Below, piece by piece: positions 1 through 7,700 of a DNA stretch of 13,368 nucleotides. How positions within the stretch are numbered: the first letter of the stretch is position 1; each line of letters begins with the position of its first letter. The DNA is from Panacagrimonas sp052387335. Lineage in GTDB: Bacteria; Pseudomonadota; Gammaproteobacteria; Nevskiales; Nevskiaceae. The stretch is from assembly GCA_052387335.1 (NCBI GenBank), contig JBQTJH010000020.1:1-13368 (forward strand). The letters are read 5' to 3'. The notes below the pieces were generated by a model. It saw nothing but the letters and a program-made list of their open reading frames with translations, made no database searches and had not been told where the DNA came from. Position numbers and translations under genes: made by a program.

Positions 1-2
1 TG

Positions 3-77
3 TACTTCAAGCACACCTCGCCGCGCATTCCTTCCGCTGCGCAAAAGCGACCTCCGCCGCAGCGAACATTCATATGA
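3..77 (+). CDS. Possible C-terminal tail of an upstream gene (partial)
   Basis: The frame starting at base 3 is open from the left edge and ends at a TGA at 75-77. It encodes about 24 residues beginning YFKHTSPRIPS, with a basic, proline-rich end. The TGA overlaps the ATG at 74 as ATGA, a common arrangement for translationally coupled genes. That overlap is the main reason to prefer this frame over the other two, one of which ends at a TAG near 88 while the other stays open. The fragment is too short to assign a family. It may equally be noise, because the adjacent hydrolase gene is itself damaged. Confidence 0.3.
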   Translation, partial: YFKHTSPRIPSAAQKRPPPQRTFI

Positions 78-626
78 CAACAGACCCTAGCCTTTCACTG
101 ATGAACCACGCCATCGAAACCCGCCGCTACACCGTGGCGCGCAGCGCGGTCTGGTGGCGCACCGCTTTCACGTGATCAATCCCGAAGCGCGCGGCCACGG
201 CGATAGCGACTGGGCGCCGGACGGCACCTACACCCTGGCCGCGCTCGCCGACGACTTGCGCGCGGTGATCGCCATCCTGCCCTCGCCGCCAGCGCTGATC
301 GGCGCGTCCATGGGCGGCGCCACGGCGCTATACCTTCTCGGCAATCACCCCACAGCGCTGGCCAGCGCGCTGGTCATGGTGGACATCGTGCCGCGGATCG
401 AAAGCGCCGGCGGCCACAACATCGGCCAGTTCATGCGCGCCAACCCTCAGGGTTTTGCCTCCAGAGCGATATCGTCAGCGACGCTGGCGTGGAAGAATTC
501 CGCGCACACCTGCCGCAACTCGAAGTATTCAACCTGCGGGATGCCGGCCACATGGTGGCCGGCGACCGTAACGATGCGTTCAACAACGCGGTGGTGGAAT
601 TCCTGATGCGTCGGCGCGACGCCTAG
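74..626 (+). pseudogene. Alpha/beta-hydrolase-fold enzyme, broken by two lesions
   Basis: Three pieces of one alpha/beta hydrolase lie in three frames. From the ATG at 74 a short piece reads MTTDPSLSLMNHAIETRRYTVA and stops at 175. From about 151 a second frame gives LVAHRFHVINPEARGHGDSD, then the nucleophile elbow GASMGGA (GxSxG), and runs on as nonsense from about 460 to a stop at 606. From about 465 the third frame gives SDIVSDAGVEEF, then the catalytic-histidine region AGHMVAGDRNDAF, and ends at the TAG 624-626. The N-terminal oxyanion-hole HG segment and most of the cap domain are missing, so only about 180 codons remain against roughly 280-300 usual for the family. Two deletions, each out of frame, explain this best. 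The gene cannot make a working hydrolase. Its stop shares the palindrome CTAG with the stop of the convergent regulator, which supports this as the original 3' end. The original substrate is unknown. Confidence 0.8.
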
Positions 627-1093
627 CTCAGCGCGCGTGCGGCGGCCGCGGCCTTCGATATTTCGATACTGACATCGCGCGGGCCCATGGGCTCGCCGCA
701 GCCGCTGCAGACGATCCGGGGCTCGCTGCGCTTGCCGCAGCGCTGGTGGCGTAATTTCACCGGCTTGCCCTGTGGCCAGTCGTGCCAGCGATCACCCCAG
801 GCGCGCAAGGCCATGATCACCGGCCACAGGTCTAGGCCCTTGGCGGTGAGCTGGTATTCATAGCGCGTGGGGCGCTCCTGGTAGGCGTGGCGCTCCACGA
901 TGCCGGCGTCCTGCAACTTGCGCATGCGCAGGCTCAGCAGATGCGGAGACACGCCGGTGCGCACCAGTAGCTCGTCAAAGCGATGACTACCCAGAAACAA
1001 CTCGCGCAGCACCATCAACGTCCAGGAATCACCGACGAGGTCAATGCTGCGCGCCACAGGACAATCCTGATGACCAATGTCCGAACGGGGCAT
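623..1093 (-). CDS. HxlR-family winged-helix transcriptional regulator
   Basis: This is a 156-residue regulator of the HxlR/MarR-like winged-helix type. It shows the family hallmarks in order: an N-terminal cysteine in the motif DCPVARSIDLVGDSWT (Cys11), the helix-turn-helix with FLGSHRFDELL and LLSLRMRKLQDAGIV, and the wing with ERPTRYEYQLTAKGLDLWPV. A C-terminal cysteine-bearing tail (RCGKRSEPRIVCSGCGEP) is also present. Length and domain layout match complete family members. Such regulators often repress a divergently transcribed oxidoreductase and sense quinones, aldehydes or other electrophiles through the N-terminal cysteine. That is family knowledge and is not shown here. The divergent neighbour is a dehydrogenase remnant and the convergent neighbour a broken hydrolase, so this regulator probably outlived its targets. 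Its own upstream region was cut close by the dehydrogenase deletion, so its expression is uncertain. Confidence 0.88.
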   Translation of the reverse strand: MPRSDIGHQDCPVARSIDLVGDSWTLMVLRELFLGSHRFDELLVRTGVSPHLLSLRMRKLQDAGIVERHAYQERPTRYEYQLTAKGLDLWPVIMALRAWGDRWHDWPQGKPVKLRHQRCGKRSEPRIVCSGCGEPMGPRDVSIEISKAAAAARALS

Positions 1094-1102
1094 GGTGTAT
1101 TC

Positions 1103-1119
1103 ACTTCAAAATTGCGAAG
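1103..1119. promoter_or_regulatory. Degenerate HxlR-type operator between regulator and dehydrogenase remnant
   Basis: Ten bases upstream of the regulator start lies ACTTCAA-AA-TTGcGAAG. The first seven bases are the reverse complement of TTGAAGT, and the second half nearly supplies it except for one extra C and the loss of the final T. An ACTTCAA/TTGAAGT inverted repeat in the divergent gap fits the position of an autoregulatory HxlR operator. The inserted C falls where the dehydrogenase coding similarity begins (about 1113), so a deletion junction may run through the right half-site. No binding evidence can be read from sequence. Confidence 0.35.
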
Positions 1120-1256
1120 CCGCGCGACGGCTGCTGCCGCTGGGGCGCGGCACGGTGCTCTTTACCGGCGCCTCCGGCAGCCTGCGCGGCAAGGCCGGCT
1201 TCGCCCATTTCGCTGCGGCCAAGGCCGGGCTGCGCATGATTTCCCAGAGCATGGCT
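1113..1256 (+). pseudogene. Core fragment of a short-chain dehydrogenase/reductase
   Basis: About 48 codons read as the middle of an SDR protein: CEAARRLLPLGRGTVLFTGASGSL, then RGKAGFAHFAAAKAG and LRMISQSMA. The region carries the active-site serine strand (FTGASGS) and the F-x-x-x-K segment. In most SDRs that segment is Y-x-x-x-K; phenylalanine at this position is, from memory, usual in one atypical SDR subgroup, so it need not be a mutation. The N-terminal Rossmann half with the GxxxGxG cofactor site is absent, and similarity ends abruptly after SMA. The surrounding ORF runs on with low-complexity arginine-rich sequence that looks meaningless. At least two deletions are needed. The gene was probably the regulated partner of the divergent HxlR gene. 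Confidence 0.7.
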
Positions 1257-1347
1257 ACGCTGCGGTTCCTGCGCTCCGGCGACGCGCGACCTGCCTTCGC
1301 TCGCTACGGTTTTGTGATAGGTCCTTTGCACACCGGATACCGACAAC

Positions 1348-1719
1348 ATGCAGGTCAAGGGCAACATCGAGTTTTCCGTCGTTGAACAAAACGCCGACAA
1401 GGTCGTGGGCGAGATGCCGGTTCAGGGCGGCATCCTGAATCCGTTCGGCACCGTGCACGCCGGCGCCACGCTGTGGTTTGCCGATGTCTGCGCCACCGTG
1501 CTCGCGTTTGGCGGCGCGCAGATGTCGGCAGGTGTTGCAGGCTTTCCGCTGGCCATCAGCCTGGACGCCAAGCTGCTGGGCAACCAGAACGACGGCGTGC
1601 TGCGCGCAACCGCGGTGTATGTGAAAAAAGGCAAGCGCCTGTCGGTGGTGCGCACCACAGTCACCGGCGCCGATGGGCGCCTGATCGCAGACGTGACCAC
1701 CCGCCACGTGCCGGCTTGA
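1348..1719 (+). CDS. PaaI-family hotdog thioesterase
   Basis: This 123-residue protein is a single hotdog-fold domain of the PaaI/YbgC-like acyl-CoA thioesterase group. The signature spans residues 27-46: GGILNPFGTVHAGATLWFAD, with Asn31, His37 and Asp46 in the usual active-site positions. A beta-strand segment follows (RATAVYVKKGKRLSVVRTTV), and the protein ends with LIADVTTRHVPA as expected for the last strand. These enzymes hydrolyse CoA thioesters, often aromatic or hydroxylated acyl-CoAs, in the cytoplasm as homotetramers. The substrate here is unknown. The length is normal to slightly short. The ATG at 1348 is the natural start for the first strand, but there is no strong ribosome-binding site before it. 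Bases 1257-1347, between the SDR remnant and this start, hold no gene I can support, so the gene may have lost its native promoter. Confidence 0.85.
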   Translation: MQVKGNIEFSVVEQNADKVVGEMPVQGGILNPFGTVHAGATLWFADVCATVLAFGGAQMSAGVAGFPLAISLDAKLLGNQNDGVLRATAVYVKKGKRLSVVRTTVTGADGRLIADVTTRHVPA

Positions 1720-1767
1720 GGCTGAACAAGGTTCGCGCTGCACCCGACACGCGCTAGCCTCACGGTC

Positions 1768-1792
1768 CCGCGTCTGCAATTGACGGACGCGG
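1768..1792. promoter_or_regulatory. GC-rich inverted repeat upstream of exported-protein gene
   Basis: CCGCGTC (1768-1774) pairs perfectly with GACGCGG (1786-1792) around an 11-base loop. It lies 21 bases before the ATG at 1814 and about 50 bases after the thioesterase stop. No T-run follows, so it is not a classical Rho-independent terminator. It could still help end the thioesterase transcript, or sit in the next gene's leader. Confidence 0.35.
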
Positions 1793-1813
1793 ATCATTCC
1801 AAGGAGTCCAATC

Positions 1814-2251
1814 ATGAAACGTATCCTGATGGCGGCCGCCCTGCTTGCCGTTGCGAGCAGTGCTTCGGCCGAGAGCCGCATCGGTTCTTCGCTGAGCACC
1901 CTGGTGTCCGGCAACACCCAGTTCCCCGGCGGTCTGGCTGCAGCGGGCCAATTGTTTCTGGCCGGTCAGGTCACGCCGGGCTTCGCCGCCGGCCGCAATG
2001 GCTTCAGCGGCTTTGCCGTCATTGCCACCGACGGCACGCCACTGGCGCCCCTGGGTCTGGCGGCCGAGCAGCAGTTCCTGCTGTTTTACGACGCGCTGCT
2101 GCCGCTGTATCTGGCCCTGGACGAACCCGCGGCCAAACTCGCCGCACTCGGCAAGCCAGTTGCGCAGCCGCTGTCGGACGGTGTCGCCTTATTCGCCGAT
2201 GTGTTCTCCGGCGTCGTCAGTCAGCTGCCGCCGCTGCCCGGACTGGATTAA
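1814..2251 (+). CDS. Small exported protein of unknown function
   Basis: I do not recognise this 145-residue protein. It starts with a clear Sec signal peptide: MKR, then a hydrophobic stretch ILMAAALLAVAS, and a probable cleavage after SASA (about residue 19). The mature part is rich in Ala, Gly and Leu and has no cysteine. It contains GNTQFPGGLAAAGQLFLAGQ, then hydrophobic segments around LFYDALLPLYLALDEP and GVALFADVFSGVVSQLPPLP. It looks like a small periplasmic or outer-membrane-associated protein; no catalytic motif is visible. The start is well supported: AAGGAG at 1801-1806 sits seven bases before the ATG. A spaced overlapping frame is shadow. It stands alone between the thioesterase and plsY, with inverted repeats on both sides, suggesting its own transcript. 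Confidence 0.7.
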   Translation: MKRILMAAALLAVASSASAESRIGSSLSTLVSGNTQFPGGLAAAGQLFLAGQVTPGFAAGRNGFSGFAVIATDGTPLAPLGLAAEQQFLLFYDALLPLYLALDEPAAKLAALGKPVAQPLSDGVALFADVFSGVVSQLPPLPGLD

Positions 2252-2274
2252 GCGCGAACCCAGGCGCCGACCTA

Positions 2275-2314
2275 CCCGCTAGCGAGTCGATCACGGAAGC
2301 TCGACACTAGCGGG
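2275..2314. promoter_or_regulatory. Inverted repeat abutting the plsY start codon
   Basis: CCCGCTAG (2275-2282) is the perfect reverse complement of CTAGCGGG (2307-2314), and an inner TCGA (2287-2290) pairs with TCGA (2301-2304) around a 10-base loop. The right arm ends on the base directly before the plsY ATG at 2315, so if transcribed it would cover the ribosome-binding region. No T-run follows. It could be an operator-like palindrome, a translation-controlling hairpin, or a poor terminator for the exported-protein gene. Confidence 0.45.
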
Positions 2315-2962
2315 ATGACTGAATTGATTGTGAAGGCCGCACTGGCCTACCTGCTCGGCAATCTCATGGGCGGGCATTTGGTGGGGCGACTGCGCGGCGT
2401 GGACTTAGGAAGCGTCGGCAGCGGCAATATTGGCGCCACCAATGCACTGCGCACCCAGGGCAAGGGGTTTGCCTTGTTGGTGCTGGCCATCGATGTGGCC
2501 AAGGGCCTGGCCGGTGCACTGCTGATTCCGGTGCTGCCCATCGTCGAGTCGGGGACCGCTGTCGACCCTGGCACCCTGGGTTTTGTCTGCGGCGCAGCCG
2601 TGACCTTGGGCCATTGCTATCCGGCGCTGTGGCGCTTCAAGGGCGGCAAGGGCGTGGCGACGCTGGCCGGTGTGTTCGGCGCTCTGCTGCCCTGGAGCCT
2701 GCCGCTGATCCTTGCCGGTTTTGTGCTGGTGGTGATGCTGACCGGCTTCGTCAGCCTGGCGACCCTGGTCGCCACCGCCCTCGCTGGTCTGTACGTGGCC
2801 TGCATCGATGCGCGCGGCGCCTGGTCTGATGCCGGCGCCTTCACTGCCTTCATGGCGGCGCTGGTGCTATTCAAGCATCGCGACAATGTGCAGCGCCTGA
2901 TCGCAGGCGAGGAAAGTCGTTTCGAGAAATTGCGCGTGATCGGCCGATGGCTAGACCGCTGA
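2315..2962 (+). CDS. plsY: Glycerol-3-phosphate acyltransferase PlsY
   Basis: PlsY transfers an acyl group from acyl-phosphate to glycerol-3-phosphate, the first membrane step of phosphatidic acid synthesis. The 215-residue protein is of normal length and strongly hydrophobic, consistent with the usual seven membrane helices. All three conserved cytoplasmic motifs are present: GSGNIGATN (residues 35-43), GHCYPALWRFKGGKGVAT (99-116), and KHRDNVQRLIAGEE (187-200). The start at 2315 leaves the normal short lead of about 34 residues before the first motif, but there is no clear ribosome-binding site and an inverted repeat touches the ATG. The 3' end overlaps birA by 16 bases, so the two are probably cotranscribed. 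Pairing with birA rather than with tsaD or folB, its common neighbours in gammaproteobacteria, is a little unusual. Confidence 0.96.
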   Translation: MTELIVKAALAYLLGNLMGGHLVGRLRGVDLGSVGSGNIGATNALRTQGKGFALLVLAIDVAKGLAGALLIPVLPIVESGTAVDPGTLGFVCGAAVTLGHCYPALWRFKGGKGVATLAGVFGALLPWSLPLILAGFVLVVMLTGFVSLATLVATALAGLYVACIDARGAWSDAGAFTAFMAALVLFKHRDNVQRLIAGEESRFEKLRVIGRWLDR

Positions 2963-3927
2963 GCGACGAAGATCTGCTGCGACTGGTCGACGCGCTGGCC
3001 TCGGGCCAGTGGCAGTCGGGCGAGGCGCTGGCCAGCGCAGCCGGGCTGACGCGCGCGGGCCTGGCCAAGCGCATCGCGCACCTGCGCCAATGGGGGCTGA
3101 ATATTGAATCCAAGTTCGGTCAGGGCTACCGGCTGGCGCGGCCGCTGGAGCGGCTGGATGTGGACCCTCTGCGCGCGGTGCTGCCGCATGACCTGAGCGT
3201 GGACGTGCAGCCGCTGGTGGACTCGACCAACCGCGTGCTGATGGACGCCAATCCCGACGCCGATCCGCAGGCGCTGCTGGCCGAGTACCAATCGGCCGGA
3301 CGTGGCCGCCGCGGCCGCGAGTGGCGCTCGCCCTTCGGCGCCAATCTGTATCTGTCCATCGCCTGGACTTATCCGCTGTGGCCGCCGCAACTGCCGGCGC
3401 TGTCGCTGGCCGTGGGCGTGGTCTGCGCGCGCGCGCTGCACGCCGCGGGTGTGGATGGGGTGCGCCTGAAATGGCCGAACGATCTATGGGTGGACGGTCG
3501 CAAGCTCGGCGGCATCCTGATCGAGCAGCGCGGTGAGTCGCGGGACCTATGCCGCGTGGTGGTCGGCGTCGGTATCAACGTGGCGATGCACAAGGCCCAG
3601 GCCGGCCACATCGACCAGGCCTGGATCACGGTGGACGAGGCACTCGCCCTGTCCGGTCGCCCGCCCGCGTCGCGCACGCAACTCGCCGGTGCGCTGCTGC
3701 ACGGCCTGCATGAATGTCTATCGCGTTACACCGTCATGGGCTTTGGCCCGTACCGCGACGAGTGGCTGCAACTGGACGCCATGCGCGAGCGCGAAGTACA
3801 GGTGCCCGGCGACGAGCGACTACGCGGCATCGGACGCGGCATTGATCCCAGCGGCGCGTTCCTGATCGAAACACGCGAGGGTCTGCGCGCGATCCACGCC
3901 GGCGATGTGTCCTTGAGGCCGGCGTGA
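2947..3927 (+). CDS. birA: Bifunctional biotin-protein ligase / biotin operon repressor BirA
   Basis: BirA makes biotinyl-AMP from biotin and ATP and transfers biotin to a lysine on carboxyl-carrier domains. The 326-residue protein has an N-terminal winged helix-turn-helix (about residues 5-65, with GEALASAAGLTRAGLAKRI and the wing GLNIESKFGQGYRL), so it is the class II form that can also repress biotin genes. The catalytic domain shows the biotinyl-AMP loop GRGRRGREW (118-126), KWPNDLWVDGRKLGGILIE (175-193) and VVGVGINV (205-212). A C-terminal SH3-like domain ends in HAGDVSLRP. No key residue appears missing. The ATG at 2947 lies inside the end of plsY, and the stop overlaps the start of coaX, giving a compact three-gene run. 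The biotin-dependent pyruvate carboxylase lies just downstream and is an obvious substrate. Confidence 0.95.
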   Translation: MARPLSDEDLLRLVDALASGQWQSGEALASAAGLTRAGLAKRIAHLRQWGLNIESKFGQGYRLARPLERLDVDPLRAVLPHDLSVDVQPLVDSTNRVLMDANPDADPQALLAEYQSAGRGRRGREWRSPFGANLYLSIAWTYPLWPPQLPALSLAVGVVCARALHAAGVDGVRLKWPNDLWVDGRKLGGILIEQRGESRDLCRVVVGVGINVAMHKAQAGHIDQAWITVDEALALSGRPPASRTQLAGALLHGLHECLSRYTVMGFGPYRDEWLQLDAMREREVQVPGDERLRGIGRGIDPSGAFLIETREGLRAIHAGDVSLRPA

Positions 3928-4634
3928 TGCTGTTGCTGGACATCGGCAATACGCGGCTCAAATGGGCTCAGATTGATGCAGGCCAGCTGCATCCGGGCGG
4001 TGCCGTGATGCACGGTGGCGATCCTGCAGCGGCGCTGGCCGCGCTGGATCTGGCCGCGCCCACGGCCATCCGCATCGCCAATGTCACCGGCGCCGACACC
4101 GAACGCGCGGTGGATCAACTATGTCGCTCGCGCTGGCAGCAGCCCGCGCGCTTTGCCCACGCCGAGCGCGAGTGCCAGGGCTTACGCAACGGCTATGCGC
4201 AAGCGCAGCGGCTGGGCGTGGATCGCTGGATTGCCATGCTCGCGGCCTGGACCACGCAGCGTTCCGCCTGCGTGGTGGTGGATGCAGGCACCGCGCTGAC
4301 CGTCGATGTGATCGATGCGCAGGGTCAGCATCTGGGGGGGTTGATCGCCGCCGGCCTGCATACGTCTGAAAAAGCCGTGCTCGGCGCCACGCGCTTCCCG
4401 ACGCGTGACACGCCGCTGAAGAATCACGCCGGTCTTGGGCTGGATACCGAGGCCTGCGTGCGCCAGGGCGCGATGCTGTCGGTGCTCGGCGCCATCGATC
4501 GCGCCTGCGCGCGCATGCCCGCCGCACAAAGACTGATCACCGGCGGCGACGCGCAGACGCTGCTGCCGTTTCTGGGCGAGAACTGGGACCTACGACCCGA
4601 TCTGGTGCTGCAAGGACTGCTGGCGCTGGACTAG
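3927..4634 (+). CDS. coaX: Type III pantothenate kinase CoaX
   Basis: CoaX phosphorylates pantothenate, the first committed step of CoA synthesis, and unlike CoaA it is not inhibited by CoA. The 235-residue protein shows the ASKHA-fold motifs: DIGNTRLKW (residues 5-13), GVDRW with the probable catalytic aspartate (97-101), DAGTALTVD (119-127), and TEACVRQGA with TGGDA near the C-terminus. The segment GLIAAGLHTSEKAVLGATRFP occupies the place of the usual GLxxPG pantothenate-proximal loop and lacks its proline, a lineage variation rather than obvious damage. I chose the ATG at 3927, which overlaps the birA stop as TGATG. A GTG at 3924 in the same frame would add only one residue. The birA-coaX pairing is common in proteobacteria. 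Confidence 0.94.
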   Translation: MLLLDIGNTRLKWAQIDAGQLHPGGAVMHGGDPAAALAALDLAAPTAIRIANVTGADTERAVDQLCRSRWQQPARFAHAERECQGLRNGYAQAQRLGVDRWIAMLAAWTTQRSACVVVDAGTALTVDVIDAQGQHLGGLIAAGLHTSEKAVLGATRFPTRDTPLKNHAGLGLDTEACVRQGAMLSVLGAIDRACARMPAAQRLITGGDAQTLLPFLGENWDLRPDLVLQGLLALD

Positions 4635-4686
4635 GACACTGAAGCAGGACACTGGACCGGGGCGATACCGAGGGCCATACCCACGG

Positions 4687-4707
4687 GTGGGCCCGAACCT
4701 CGCCCAC
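4687..4707. promoter_or_regulatory. Short inverted repeat in the coaX-pyc gap
   Basis: GTGGGC (4687-4692) pairs with GCCCAC (4702-4707) across a nine-base loop, 52 bases after the coaX stop and 79 before the pyc start. It is GC-rich but only six base pairs, without a T-run, so it is at most a weak terminator or leader hairpin. The rest of this 151-base gap shows no convincing -35/-10 pair and no tRNA. Confidence 0.25.
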
Positions 4708-4785
4708 ATCGCATACGATTTCGGTCCCTGCGGCACGGCGCGTGCATCCAACAGACGCCAGAGCAGAATCGAGAGAGGATCCCAG

Positions 4786-7700
4786 ATGCGCATCAAGAAG
4801 CTGCTCGTTGCCAACCGTGGCGAGATTTCCATCCGCGTCATGCGCGCGGCCGCCGAAATGGGCATCCGCACCGTCGCCATCTACGCGCACGAGGATCGTT
4901 TCGCGCTGCATCGCTTCAAGGCCGACGAAAGTTATCTGGTCGGCAAGGGCCAGAAGCCGATCGCGGCGTATCTCGACATCGCGGACATCATCCGCATCGC
5001 CACCGAGGCGCAGGTGGACGCAATCCATCCTGGGTACGGCTTCCTGTCCGAGAACCCCCTCTTCGCCGAAGCCTGCGCTGCCGCCGGCATCGCGTTTGTC
5101 GGGCCCAAGCCCGAGGTATTGCGCACCCTGGGCGACAAGGTCGCCGCGCGCGCCGCGGCCATGGCGGCGAACGTGCCGATCCTGCCCGCGTCCGGCACCC
5201 TGCCGCTGGACGTGGAAGAAGTGAAAAAGATCGCCGCGCAGATCGGCTATCCGGTGATGCTCAAAGCCAGCTGGGGCGGCGGCGGTCGCGGCATGCGCGC
5301 CATCGAATCGGAAGCCGAGCTGCCCGGTCTGCTGGAATCGGCGCGGCGCGAAGCCAAGGCCGCGTTCGGCAACGACGAGGGCTATCTGGAAAAGCTGGTG
5401 CGCCGCGCGCGCCATGTCGAGGTGCAGATCCTGGGCGATCAGCACGGCAATGTGATGCACCTGTTCGAGCGTGACTGCTCGGTGCAGCGGCGCAATCAGA
5501 AAGTGGTGGAGCGCGCACCCGCGCCCTATCTCACACAAGAACAACGCGAGGAGCTGTGCAGTGCGGCGGTGCGCCTGTGCAGGAGCGTCAACTACAGCCA
5601 CGCCGGCACCGTCGAATTCCTGATGGACGCGGATACCGGCCTGTTCTATTTCATCGAGGTCAATCCGCGCGTGCAGGTGGAGCACACCGTCACCGAGGAA
5701 GTGACCGGCGTGGATATCGTCAAATCACAAATCCGCGTCACCGAAGGCGCGCGCATCGGCGATCCCGAAGACAAGGGAATGCCCAAGCTGCCGACACAGG
5801 ACACGGTCAGGCTCGATGGCCACGCGCTGCAATGTCGTGTCACCACCGAAGATCCGGAAAACGGCTTCACCCCAGACTACGGACGGCTCATCGCCTACCG
5901 CAGTCCCGCGGGTTTCGGCATTCGCCTGGACGGCGGTACGTCTTACGCCGGCGCTGTGATCACGCCCTACTACGATTCCTTGCTGGTGAAAGTCACCGCC
6001 TGGGCGCAGACCTCGGACGAAGCGATCTCGCGCATGCACCGCGCGCTGACCGAGTTCCGCATCCGTGGCTTGGCGACGAATCTGATGTTCGTCGACAACG
6101 TCATCCGCCATCCGCTGTTTGCCAGTGGCGAGTGCACCACGCGCTTCATCGACACCACGCCAGAGCTGTTCGTGTTCACGCCGCGCAAGGATCGCGCGAC
6201 CAAGCTGCTGCGCTTCATTGGCGAGGTCGTCGTCAACGGCAATCCGGAGATGAAGGGGCGTAAGCCGCCTGAGGGTCTGTTGCCTGAACCCAAGCGTCCA
6301 GCGCTGTCCTTGAAGACGCCGATCCCGACCGGCACGCGCGACCGTCTCAAGCAGCTCGGTCCCAAGGGCTTCGCCGACTGGCTCAAGAGCGAGAAGCGCG
6401 TGTTGCTGACCGACACGACCATGCGTGACGCGCACCAGTCGCTGTTCGCCACGCGCATGCGCAGCAAGGACATGCTGGCGATCGCACCGTACTACGCGCG
6501 CATGGCGCCGAATCTGTTCTCGCTGGAATGCTGGGGTGGCGCCACCTTCGACGTGGCGCTGCGCTTTCTGAAAGAGGATTCGTTTGATCGGCTCGCGGGC
6601 CTGCGCGAACACATCCCGAACATTCCGTTCCAGATGCTGCTGCGCTCGGCCAACGCGGTGGGCTACACCAACTACGCCGACAACGTGGTGAAATTTTTCG
6701 TCAAGCAGGCGGCTGAGGCTGGCGTGGATATCTTCCGCGTGTTCGACTCGTTGAACTGGGTGGAGAACATGCGCGTCGCGATGGACGCCGTGATCGAATC
6801 CGGTGGCGTCTGCGAGGGCACCATCTGCTACACCGGCGATCTGTTCGATGCATCGCGGTCGAAGTACAACCTCAAGTACTACGTCGACATGGCCAAACAA
6901 CTGGAGAAGGCCGGCGCGCACATCCTGGGCATCAAGGACATGGCCGGCGTGTGCAAGCCGCGCGCGGCACGCGAGCTGGTGCGGGCGCTGAAGAATGAGG
7001 TCGGCATTCCGCTGCATTTCCACACCCACGACACCAGCGGCATCGCCGCCGCCTCGGTGCTGGCCGCGGTGGAAGCGGGTTGCGATGCCGTGGATGGCGC
7101 GCTCGATGCCATGTCCGGCCTGACCAGTCAGCCCAATCTCGGGTCCATCGCTGCCGCGCTTGCGGGTTCGGAGCGTGACCCCGCCATCGATCTGGGCGCG
7201 CTGCGCGAGCTGTCGGATTACTGGGAGGGTGTGCGCAAGTTCTACGCGCCCTTCGAAGCCGATATCCGTTCCGGCACCGGCGATGTCTACAACCACGAGA
7301 TGCCGGGCGGGCAGTACACCAATCTGCGCGAACAGGCGCGCTCGCTGGGTCTTGAATCGCGCTGGGCCGAGGTGTCCAAGGCCTATGCGGACGTCAACAA
7401 GCTGTTCGGCGACATTGTGAAGGTCACGCCTTCATCCAAGGTCGTCGGCGATATGGCGCTGTTCATGGTGGGCCAGAATCTGACGCCGGCCGAGGTCGCC
7501 GATCCGGACAAGTCCATCGACTTCCCGGAATCCGTGGTGCAGTTGTTTCGCGGCGAACTCGGTTATCCCGCTGATGGCTGGCCGTCTGCGCTGCAGGCCA
7601 AGGTGCTCAAGGGCAAGACGCCGGTGCAGGGTCGCATCGGCGATCACCTGCCGCCGGTGGACCTGGAGGCTGCGCGGGCCGAGGGCGAGAAGGCGGTGGG

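Noticed and set aside
1257..1347. Continuation of the SDR frame up to the thioesterase start
   Set aside because: After SMA the translation becomes arginine-rich without SDR motifs, so coding similarity ends there. No other gene is supported.
1780..2310. Alternative plus-strand 176-codon frame overlapping the small exported protein
   Set aside because: It is arginine/alanine-rich with no signal peptide or ribosome-binding site, whereas the chosen frame has both.
4633..4654. AGGACACTG repeated twice at 13-base spacing right after coaX
   Set aside because: It is two copies only, overlapping the coaX stop codon, too short to tell from chance. No related copies were noticed elsewhere.
4687..4785. 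Upstream in-frame start extending pyruvate carboxylase by 33 residues
   Set aside because: The added residues are not conserved-looking, and the ATG at 4786 has AGAGG at proper spacing and begins exactly at the conserved KKLLVANRGE segment.
4537..5685. Long minus-strand open frame of 382 codons opposite coaX and pyc
   Set aside because: It is histidine-, arginine- and alanine-rich with no recognisable motif, and lies antisense to well-supported pyc and coaX. It is a GC-driven shadow frame.
5725..7296. Minus-strand open frame of 523 codons opposite pyc
   Set aside because: The plus-strand frame has complete carboxylase domains throughout. The antisense frame has biased composition and no family signature.
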